This document shows, one piece after another, positions 55,501-64,000 of a DNA stretch of 64,000 bases; within the stretch, counting starts at the first letter, position 1; each line of letters starts with the position of its first letter. The notes below the pieces were generated by a model. That model was not told where the DNA came from. It did no database searches and saw only the letters and a program-made list of their open reading frames with translations. The stretch comes from Micrasema longulum (taxonomy: Eukaryota; Arthropoda; Insecta; Trichoptera; Brachycentridae), in the NCBI GenBank assembly GCA_022494885.1, contig JAGVSM010004231.1, positions 62,001 through 126,000 of the forward strand, given 5' to 3'. The position numbers and the translations under genes were made by a program.

Positions 55501-58500
55501 CTGCATCCTCCACAATTCAAATCACAAAAACGAACACCCCAAATAAAAAATATATAAACAGTGCTTCTTTTTTAAAAACATACCTATGTCTGATGAACAG
55601 TGGCTTTCCTCTCCACTTGAATGTTACAGATTTTCCTTCGGGAATGTCTGCAAGCTTTATTTCAATTTTAGCCAAAGCCAGAACATCAGCAGAAGCTGCC
55701 ATTGACTTTACCAAAGCATGAACTAAAGATTTGGCAGTATATACTCCACCAATAGCACTACCTAGAATATAATAAATAATTAGACACAGATTCTCACATT
55801 GAAACAAAAAATGTAACTGGGTAAAATTTTAAGAGAATAATAAAGAATGAAGATGATCTTGGGGTTTATATTGCATTCACTCTCATTTTTATGATCACGT
55901 GTAACTTGTGAAAAATGGTGAGTGACAGAATTCTTGAATCTCGCATGCGACATTAGTCGATTGAATACGAGTTGACTATATTTTGAGAGCCTCGAAATAC
56001 TCAATTTTGCATCTTGTAAGAAGAGTGAAAATACCCACAATTTTATTTTTAGATAGCGGTGTTTTTTATTAAATTAAAATAAGTAAAAACTAAGTACATA
56101 GTCCAGTCAAATTAGACAAAAAAGGGTAATTGATGGAAAAAAATCCTAGAGTTTTGGAAATGGTCTTGAACGCTTCCTTTAGACTTGGGTTGATGTGTGT
56201 CAAAGTCCCCAACGGTGCATGCAATTTGCCTTAGCATCCAAACTTTAGAAGTTCATAGCTCGGCAACCAAATATCCTAGGACAAAAATGTAAAGAATAAT
56301 TTTTGTAGGAAATTGTATCACCTTCAATTTTGAATTAGAAATATGTTTCGGTAGGAGTGATAGTTTCTGAGATTTATGCGAAAAACTAAAAATGGTAACT
56401 TGAAACCCTCCCCTCTTCTCGAGCTCACCACCAACTATCGGGGATTTTCAACACACATTTACCCAAGTCTAAAGAAAGCATTTAAGACCATTTCCAAAAC
56501 TCTGGGATTTTTCCCCTCAATTCGTCTAATTTGACTGGACAAACAGTTATACCATGCTGATGATTATCAAGAAATGTGAAACTGTTTTGCAGTGATTGTG
56601 GGAGAGCATTAAAATGAATAACCTGCTAAACTTCAGTTAAAGAGGCTCGTCAGCAGGCGAGGAAGAGAGGATATGGAAGGAAGTTATGAAAAATACACCA
56701 CAACACCCAGAACAATTGAAAAAATATCTTCATTGGATTTTTTCTTTCAAATGGCGAGAATCAAACTCGCGATGCTTGTTAGCAATAACATTGACTGCGC
56801 CACGGCGCCTGTCAATGATATTCTGATTAACTCTGCCATATCTTGTTAGCCTCATCGCAGTGCCCAGATGATGGACGCAACTATGCTGTCTAAGCATCAG
56901 CAAGAAAGACAAATAATACACAACATAACAACCAACAAAAGTATCATCAGTATCTAAAGTAAAGTAAAGGCAATCAACATCTAAGGACTAAAGTTTGAAG
57001 GTAATATTATCCACCATTGATATCGTGTGTACCTAGACTCTATATTCCATACAAAACAGTTCTTCATCTTGGTTAAATTTTTCAATAAAAATAATATTTA
57101 CATATTACAACAGAGATGGAGAACATTTTAGAAAAGGGAATTTAGAAGTCTAGGCATATACAGGGCTTATAACCTGTCATTGGCTGGCTTAAGTGACCAC
57201 TCTACACATTGAGTAACATTCACCATTCTGCCTATATATGAACATCTATATTCCTTCAATTATTTCATCTGTTGATATTTGTGAAGTTGAAGAGCTGAAA
57301 CCTTTATTGATGTGGGTGAGATTCATCTGATTGAATTGTTTCACCCACATTTTTGCTGTTCATCTCTAGCAAATATTCTCCACCTCTGTTGTAATATGTT
57401 AATATTAACAGCTCCCTAGGAGGTTGAATCCAGTTCATGTCTACAATAATTTGGAAAAACTCAAAACACTGTTGAAAAACTATATGATTGAATTATAGAT
57501 TAAAGCCAAATTTAACTTGTGGTTTGTGTTGGGTGTTAATGAAAGAATGGACTCCGACCACTCGAAAGTATTACTAAGTTGGATGTGACACAGATCCAAC
57601 AACCAACCACTATGTGGTTTCCCTTAAGGGTAGGCGGAGTATAACGCTACACCACTCCTTCTTTGCATACAGATTCCGCTTCCTCTACATTTTTTCACGA
57701 ACGCACGCTGATTATTCCAACTGTGACATGTCTATTTAAAAGTATTTGTTGGATTTAGTCCTGCCTTGTCTTTCACGGTCTTCCTCGTTTTCGGAGCATA
57801 ACATTTGTCCCATTTGCGAAGATACAATGCCATATAATTATATATGCCAGTTTGGTCAAATCAAGTCACTCATAAAAATTATGTTAAAATAGGTACTATT
57901 AATTCCTATAAACCATAAGTTTTATGACAATTTATATGGGAAAGAAATGAAAGAAGAAAGTAATCATCATTCCATGTCCGCTCTCTAGTTGGAGCATATG
58001 GTGTCCACAAAGATCCTCCAAACATCTCTGTAGGCTGCCAGCTCTTGTGCATCCTCCCAAGTCAGGTTCACGTCCCGTAGTTCTGATACGAACTGCCGAC
58101 GAACAGTAAGCAGTGGACGTCAAGGACGTTGAGAACCTGATGCCTTGTAAAGTAGGCAAGCGTGGTTAAGGCTTTCAGGAGGAATTCACAGAACATGGCC
58201 AAGCCTACTGTATCGCCTCCGCTTGATGACAGTTGTCACCGGAGTTTGCAGCGACCATTCTTTTATTACTTTGTTCCTTACAAAGTCAAACCACCGCACA
58301 CCCAAGATTCTTCTGAGACACCAAATCTCAAAACTAAGAATTTTGCTGTTTTGGGCAGTAGTGAGGTATCACGATTCGCATCTGCAGAGGAGAATAGGTG
58401 TTATGCAGGCGTTATATAGGCGGCATTTGGTTTTCACTGAGTACATATCCGATCTCCAGACATACTTCATACTGTTGAATGTGGCATCTGCTATTCCTAG

Positions 58501-59479
58501 CCGCGCTCTCAGTTCTTTTAGAAAGCTGGCATTTTCCATGACATACACTCCCAGGCATTTTTAACTTTCGACCCTATTGATGACTTGGTTTGACAGTCAG
58601 GGGATTTTGAGCATCGAGATATGAAGCATCACACAGTACATGGGTTTTTGCAATATTGATTTTTAAACACACGCACGTGGAGTTCCTAATTAGGCTATCT
58701 ATATCTATACTGGCCTGAAGACCCCTGACTGAATCGTCAATTATAACCGCATCATCAACATATTCTAGGAAGCAGAGTATTCGGGAGGAGATGGATATTC
58801 CTCGATCTAGTCGAATTGACTTCTTTAAGATGAAGTCCATGAAGAGTTACAATAAGTTTATTCAGGTGGGATTCAATCAAGAGACAACATTTTGACTGTG
58901 CATGTCTTATAATGGCACATTGCTTGCCAAATAGTATTTTTGGAGTACTGTCAAGTACGTCAGTTGTACGGATAAACTAGGCATTGTAAATAAGTTGACT
59001 TACTTCCAGCAATCAAGTAGGTGAAAGCTTTACGTGCATCATCCGAGTCATTACTGCTCACATTAGGGCTGGATACAGAAGGGCGGCGATAGTGAGAAAA
59101 GTCAGGCACGGTAACATCGGTGTGAGCATAGCGAACCGATTGAGTATTCACTAAAATCAAACGCAAAACAAAATGACTAACATTAAATGGCAATGTTATG
59201 TAATGTTAAGTCTAGCTCGAATGAATCGATATGTGGGGTAACTAAATAAATAAATTATTGCAAATAAAAACCTCCAGGCCCAGACTTGATCCTCAGACGA
59301 GATGGTGGCAGAGCATCGCCTAATGATTGGGTGGTCGTGGTTCGTGTCTGCGGTCCAACCACAATTTTTTCAGGGGCAACAACAGCTACCGCGGTTGGCC
59401 TGAGCCCCGAAGCCACGGCTTGGGACGTGGCTTTAATAAAAGGTGATAGTGTTCCGGCTTTCGTTACGACATTAATCAT
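52302..59479 (-). CDS. RFeSP: cytochrome b-c1 complex Rieske iron-sulfur subunit (4 exons)
   Basis: This subunit carries electrons from ubiquinol to cytochrome c1 in mitochondrial complex III. Exons on the - strand are 59479-59272, 59150-59004, 55761-55584 and 52587-52302. They total 819 nt and encode 272 residues, the normal length for animals. Order: a mitochondrial presequence and N-terminal part (1-69), the conserved [12 protein letters not shown] block with the start of the tether (70-118), a membrane anchor around residues 115-140, and the soluble Rieske domain. Cluster ligands are Cys216, His218, Cys235 and His238 (CTHLGC and CPCHGSH), with Cys221 and Cys237 placed for the disulfide. 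Nothing is missing or broken. It converges on spire, stop to stop about 0.8 kb apart. Confidence 0.96.
52848..52995 (-). mobile_element. SINE fragment in RFeSP intron 3
   Basis: Shared segments are accgaatggtgcatagg, gcagcgtatct, catctgttacagg and agtcagtccag. It is diverged and headless. It lies just upstream of RFeSP exon 4. Confidence 0.65.
53228..53348. mobile_element. MITE, shorter copy of the 38882-39149 family
   Basis: It reads aaaataaaacaactttgttt, ttgaccacttattttatttt, gaagctacacacgcttcctc and ends gtggttaaaaaaaaagctg. The centre is lost compared with the spire intron copy. Confidence 0.65.
54031..54222 (+). mobile_element. palindromic repeat family, short hairpin copy
   Basis: It has the one-sided extension (gtccaaatgttcg, gactggatttcatcccctc), then a perfect 41-bp inverted repeat at 54102-54142 and 54182-54222 with a 39-nt loop that keeps part of the family core (gggaatatggaagtctagg). 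It is flanked by ACCTATACTTAT at 54019-54030 and 54223-54234. Most of the central region found in longer copies is deleted. It lies in RFeSP intron 3. Confidence 0.85.
55584..55761 (-). CDS. RFeSP: RFeSP exon 3 (membrane anchor and hinge)
   Basis: The exon starts after tattctag, completes a Ser codon, and reads [20 protein letters not shown], then [20 protein letters not shown] (anchor end and hinge), then KPLFIRH. It ends in phase 2 at GTATGT. Confidence 0.94.
56099..56541. mobile_element. MITE with about 95-bp terminal inverted repeats
   Basis: It begins agtccagtcaaattagac and ends gtctaatttgactggaca. Inner parts of the arms also pair: gttttggaaatggtcttgaa with its complement near 56485-56505, and ttagacttgggt with acccaagtctaa. 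The centre has no open frame. It lies in RFeSP intron 2. Confidence 0.85.
56640..56811 (-). mobile_element. second SINE family, - copy in RFeSP intron 2
   Basis: Read on the - strand it starts GGCGCCGTGGCGCAGTC, has GCGAGTTTGATTCTCGCC in the T-arm position, and continues with GGGTGTTGTGGTGTATTTTT and CTGCTGACGAGCCTC. This matches the copy at 27238 in order. Confidence 0.78.
57096..57474 (-). mobile_element. palindromic repeat family, longer copy
   Basis: It reads attacaacagagatggagaa, then ttagaagtctaggcatatac, acctgtcattggctggctta and ends agctccctaggaggttgaat to cactgttg, in step with the copy at 19007. The second inverted arm is degraded. It lies in RFeSP intron 2. Confidence 0.75.
57985..58860 (-). 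pseudogene. LINE reverse transcriptase fragment in RFeSP intron 2
   Basis: On the - strand: [17 protein letters not shown] (RT box with YVDD kept), [12 protein letters not shown], then [65 protein letters not shown] and [20 protein letters not shown] to a stop near 57985. It has a few internal stops. It is of the same broad type as 47040-48620 but a different family, and the N-terminal half is missing. Confidence 0.85.
59004..59150 (-). CDS. RFeSP: RFeSP exon 2 (tether to membrane segment)
   Basis: The exon starts after gattttag and encodes [20 protein letters not shown] and then [13 protein letters not shown], ending at the strong donor [15 protein letters not shown] is a hallmark of mitochondrial Rieske subunits just before the transmembrane helix. 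Phases 1-1. Confidence 0.93.
59272..59479 (-). CDS. RFeSP: RFeSP exon 1 (start codon, presequence)
   Basis: The ATG lies in a good context (A at -3). The frame begins [20 protein letters not shown] and continues Ala/Val-rich with few acidic residues, as in a mitochondrial presequence. It ends [10 protein letters not shown] at the donor GTTTTT (59271 downward), phase 1. Confidence 0.9.
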
Positions 59480-60086
59480 CTTGACGCGTATTTTATTCTG
59501 CCTAAACTATAGAAGACAGGAACTCAGACCGCGCAATAAAACGCCAGGATTCTAAGACAGAAAATTTTCAACAAGGTACCTGTGTTGCTACTAAGAAATA
59601 TATTTGACGTTTATCTTATTCATAGATATTTCTACAATAAAAATGTACAAAAAACAACGTGTACTTACTTACATAAAATTAGTTACTTTCCGTAATAGTT
59701 TTTGGGTTTTTTTTTTGGTACCTCATAAGAAATGACTAATACTAGAAATGAGAGTAATGTGTTTGTTACCTTCTTATACAAATAAATGATTGAATAAAGG
59801 GTAATAAAAACAATATTTTTATTCTTATGTAAATACTTATAACTAAAACAAACGTAAACTATGAAATAAAACTGAAACATAATAAGAAATAAAGTAATAC
59901 TAAAACCATTATCATTAAGAAGATAATGTTTTTAAATAACATGGCGTAACAAGTAAAACGCTTGCCTCACGTATTGAGGGTTTCAAATTCGATTTTTAGT
60001 GAGATCGCAGTAATCAAATATGATTTTTCTTTGGCCTGTCTGTTTTGTGTTGTACCACTATAATTGGGCATGTAAAGTAAATGAAT

Positions 60087-60235
60087 CATCATCATCAACG
60101 TTCTTTTTCCACATCTAATGGTGAATAATTCACTGTATTGGCACACCAATCGCAGCGTATCTTGACTATTTTTGTTACATGAAGGTTAGATGACCAGTTT
60201 TACGCTTAAGGTATCTTCAGGTACAAATAAATAAT
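60087..60235 (-). mobile_element. SINE fragment upstream of RFeSP
   Basis: It has an atcatcatcatcaacg tail, then cacaccaatcgcagcgtat, ttgttacatgaaggttaga and ttttacgcttaaggta, matching the body of the 45000 copy. The tRNA head is absent. Confidence 0.7.
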
Positions 60236-62112
60236 ATAAACTAGCAAATACGAAAAACATCAAATTGAACATTAAAGTGATACCTGTTCTACTGCGATAA
60301 ATTTTTTTTCTTCTTCTAGCAACTCCAAATAAAATGACGAACTGTTTTAAAAAAATAAATATCAATTAGCAATTACTTGTTATTTGTATCATCTTATTAG
60401 TGCCATACATTCATAATATGTTATAAACAGCTAAATGACGATGTTTCTAAAAACACATAAAACTGAACTCAAATACAAATTATATTTCACCAAAAACACG
60501 ATTTAGAAAAAAAGCTTATAAGATGAAAAAAATAAAGAAAATTAAATAAAGAGAATACACTTAGAATGTGCACGTATAAATATACGGTCTACAACAGTAA
60601 AGTTAATACAATCTGCTTTTTCAAAACATTTAATTATTTTTTTTAAATAAAAAGAAATCGCTCGAAATCATGATCTAAACATTAATATTATTTTATTATA
60701 CATAGCCATGGTCGTAGAACAACGATGGATGTTCAAAACTGTGGCATTGACTTGCTTTTATATTTGATCTTGAAAAGGTTTTGTAAAGGCTTCGTGTATC
60801 AGGTTGGGAATTTTTTTTGAATAACTAACCCAAGTATCAAATGATTTGCTTTTGTGCTAATCAAATTATTACAGAAAGTGTAAAAAAACAATGGAACCGT
60901 TGTTATGTAAAGTTCAAAAAAATTACATGTGCCGCTATTTTATAATCATAACGATAAGTCCGTTGATTGTGATTGAAAAATTATTATAAAACAAAAGTAA
61001 ATTATTATTTAAACTTTTGATATTGATGTACGCGATTTCCGGAATCCACGTGAAATTGAAAACATCAACAGTAATTTTATTCACTGAGCAATTAAAAAAA
61101 AAAAAAGTAAAATTCATTTTCTTCACTTCTAACCCCGCTTTTTAGTTAAGTGAGCTTTTATAATATTTTTAGGTTGGCAACCCTAAAATGAATAGAGTAA
61201 AAAAAACATATTTCAGGGATTGGTTGGAAAAGCGAAGTGTTTTCAAATTCGAGTCAGAGCCTATTTAAGGTAAGTTATTTTCGATTAAAACTTTTAATTT
61301 CCACTACAATAGAGTTACTTTGATGCATAAATAAAGTTTAAATTTGATGGATATGTCATAATTTTCACTTTTGATGGCTTTTCCGTATCAGTGCATCAGC
61401 TGCGATTTACCTTGACAAGATGGTTGCAATACGGATATTTTGACGTTTTTTGCTTTCCTGAAATTCACTTCCGGGAAAGTTTTGACAACTTATCCTTACG
61501 CTTTTCCCAAATTAAACAGTGCCGACAGTGAAACTATTCTTAGAAAACGAATGACGTTTCAGTAAAAAAGTGACAATCTGTTGCAATTTTATGCTGTTTA
61601 CTACGCACAGTACACATGCTCCGCAATCTACCTGATAGATATTGATTGATTGTTGTTACTCGTTACCAAATATAAGCTGTGCGTGCTTTATTCATAGTTG
61701 ATTGATACTGACTTGAGGGTTATGTTATACATAAATGATGACAAGCTATGTATGTAAGACATTCCAGTACGGATCTCAGAATTGGGAATACAATTATTTT
61801 GTCAACGTTCGCAGCAAAATTAATAGAAAGTTGTATTGCATCGTTCTACTCGAGAAATGCATAAAATGGTTTAAAAGTATGTCAGGCGTTGCAATAGGCG
61901 GAAGTTTGTCAAAATTCAAACATCGTTCGACGTGATCGTACCTACTCTCTATATTTTTCATGAAATAGATTTCTCTTAGATTAAAATTATTTTAAAACGA
62001 GATAATTTTTGGTACCCACCTTTATATATGTATTTACATATATTTGTTAATGCTTCAATTTTTTTTTAATAAGTTGGTAGTATATGTACTTATTTAACCT
62101 GTTTGATTCTAG

Positions 62113-62410
62113 TTAGAACCTTATTATCATCGTTTTGTTAATATCAAAGTAAACTTTACGTATCTCGGTGTTTCTTCTCAGGTTAGAGAGTTTTATATGT
62201 AGCATGGCTCGTTCATGTTTTCTCTGTGCTACCTGGAGCTTCCTTATAGTCGATTTGGTGAGTGTGTTTCCGCTCCATTTGTCAATACTGGAAGTACACA
62301 TCGGTCATACATTCTGCGCTTTGTTGGGTCGGGATAACGGGAAAGATTAAATGGTCATTTTCGGGATAGTTTGCCAGATTAGGACCAAAGATGGACCGAA
62401 AGGGTAGTAT
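62113..62410 (-). pseudogene. LINE fragment (RT C-terminal region)
   Basis: The - strand reads FRSIFGPNLA, then CVLPVLTNGAE and, after a frame change, TLTKSTIRKLQVAQRKHERA and MLHIKLSNLRRNTEIRKV. This corresponds to the conserved TYGAETW and ERAML region after the RT domain of insect LINEs. Both ends are missing. Confidence 0.75.
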
Positions 62411-63454
62411 GAAGTGGAGAGGATGATTTATAAACGATTTAAATTGATTCAGATTCTAGAATAATCCACACCAGCACACCCGATAAAAGAAACTATTCGT
62501 AAAAACTCGATGAAAAAATTGACAGGAAAATTATTTTAATCATGTGATGTATTCGGTATTTGCACCTGTTTAATTAGTTTATAATTGATAGTTATATCTA
62601 ATTGTAGGTTATTTTTCGCTTCAGGTGTCAGCTACGATGAAATATAAATAATTACAATGATGTTATTATTATTAGAATACGATATTAATCGTCCACTTTT
62701 TTCTGTTAGTGTAATTTATTTTTAATTTTTGTATCGAAACCTGTAGGCAAATTTAATAATCCAGTGACTAATGTTAATAAACATCAACATGTTTTTTTGT
62801 TGTTTATCTAAACTCGTAATTTTATTTTACTTTTAAATATAATGGTGTATAGAAAAATGTATGTTCGGAAATCACAATTAAACTGAATCAATTCTCCAAT
62901 TTTACCATAGCAAAGTAAGGGTATATTTATAATGTATCTATTTATTGATCTAAAATGACAGCCAATCTGCGCAGGAAAATTGCACACCTGAGAAGACTTA
63001 GAAATTTGTTCATTTTGCAGAGTTTGGCTTCACTAGAATGCGAGCTACCGGCATACAAACAGCATTAATGATCGTGCCCCCCACTCCCTGCCTCCGTCCG
63101 CCACCCCCGCCCCCACCAACCCTGTGATCATGTTTGTGCATCCTCGGGTAACATCCACCCTCCCTTCCCAATCCCGAACATCAAAGCTCCTCTGAAGCGC
63201 ATTCCATTTAGCATTATTGAATTTGCGTACGAGAGGGTTGACTGACGCTGATTCCGCTGCCTGAATTATGTATTCTGCTCACTGCCTACACCCTCTCCCC
63301 TGCCCGTGGCATATGAATATGTATTTTACCACCGCTATCAAAATACTGAATTATTCGCCATAAAGGGTTAGAGAATACAATTAGGTATTAGGTCCCACGG
63401 TATCGATTATGCAACAAAAACCACAAGTAATGAGGAAATTCAGTGGTTTTTAAA

Positions 63455-63880
63455 AATATATATTTGTTCATAGACTATCAAACTAAGTCAATGTAAAAAA
63501 AAATATTGATCAACCCTTACGGATTTTAAATGTATTTATATTATTATATTAAAAGCGCCACGAGAAGAAGGAGAAGAAAGTTTTGTAATTTTGAAATTAC
63601 TCCGCCTGTGACGTCACAAGTTCTGTACAGTGTGTTCTGTTGATTGGTGAATTGGCTTCCCGTAAACCTATCTATCACAACACTCTATCATTGGTTGATT
63701 CACAAGAACACGTGACGTCATGACGTCATTCAAAGTAGTTAATTTTAAAGAAAACCATTTTTATTATTTTTTAAATAGATTTTCTAGAAACTTAGCTGTA
63801 CAAATGCTCTAATTTTTACCGCGTGTAAGAAAACATTTTTTATTTCCAATTTCCCGTAGCACCCAACTTGGCAAAACGAA
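63455..63880. repeat. dispersed repeat, copy 2 (longer)
   Basis: It shares tagactatcaaactaa, gttttgtaattttgaaatta, agaaaacattttttatttcc and atttcccgtagcacc with 48780-49040. It holds a longer middle with TGACGTCA-type motifs (tgacgtcac at 63609; cacgtgacgtcatgacgtca at about 63709-63728). Confidence 0.7.
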
Positions 63881-64000
63881 AAATTTTTTTTAAACATTTG
63901 ATGGTTGAAAAGGTTTCAGAATCCCGAATATTTTTTTTTTGTTATAATCAAAGTTAAATATTAATTGTGGCAATGCAGTTAAGAATGAAAAATATGGTAA

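Larger units (their letters stand above)
59480..64000. other. upstream flank of RFeSP
   Basis: The first few hundred bases should hold the RFeSP 5' UTR and promoter on the - strand, but no core element is clear. Further out are a SINE fragment (60087-60235), an exon-like segment (61217-61269), a LINE fragment (62113-62410), a C-rich patch (about 63075-63130) and a repeat copy (63455-63880). Confidence 0.55.

Noticed and set aside
58162..58564. + strand frames of 85 and 113 codons
   Set aside because: They are shadows of the - strand LINE fragment at 57985-58860.
59286..59555. 89-codon + strand frame
   Set aside because: It is the antisense of RFeSP exon 1.

Overview
This window is AT-rich nuclear DNA from an animal, almost certainly an insect. 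Genes are split by long introns with canonical GT/AG borders. The two recognisable proteins match insect-type family members, and the non-coding DNA is full of tRNA-derived SINEs, non-LTR retrotransposon fragments and palindromic or terminal-inverted-repeat elements. The mix of LINE and SINE types fits Lepidoptera or a close relative, but that assignment is an inference. There is no operon, CRISPR array, rRNA gene or intact tRNA gene.

Two host genes are supported, lying tail to tail. (1) protein spire (spir), + strand, 5705-51489, of which the window holds the C-terminal part: Ser/Pro-rich linker, Spire box and modified FYVE zinc finger. The KIND and WH2 actin-nucleation exons are not visible here and would lie upstream. 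A CpG-rich block at about 5520-5840 holds an ATG exon whose splice phase fits the next spire exon, suggesting an internal promoter for a short isoform without KIND and WH2. Two 3' ends are possible: a stop at 43049, or splicing out of that exon to a further exon at 51397-51489. (2) RFeSP, - strand, 59479-52302, four exons encoding a 272-residue Rieske iron-sulfur subunit of mitochondrial complex III with all cluster ligands.

Layout: 1-5500, AT-rich flank with MITE-like repeats; 5520-5840, GC-rich first exon; 5838-21966, first intron (transposase remnant with terminal repeats, hAT remnant, palindromes, L2-like LINE split by another element); 22074-34701, second intron (SINEs, LINE ends); 34702-43049, cluster of spire exons; 43035-51396, long last intron or 3' region with a young SINE and a decayed LINE; 51397-51600, last spire exon and poly(A) signal; 52302-59479, RFeSP with a LINE, a SINE and MITEs in its introns; 59480-64000, upstream flank with a LINE fragment and an unassigned exon-like segment.

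The most unusual non-genic structure is a repeat family of at least six copies (about 1935, 3003, 11086, 19007, 54031 and 57096). It has long inverted arms and an extra single-sided extension, and its copies show target duplications of different lengths (7 bp and 12 bp). Coordinates and splice phases were worked out by hand from the sequence. Family names rest on remembered motifs, not on a database search.
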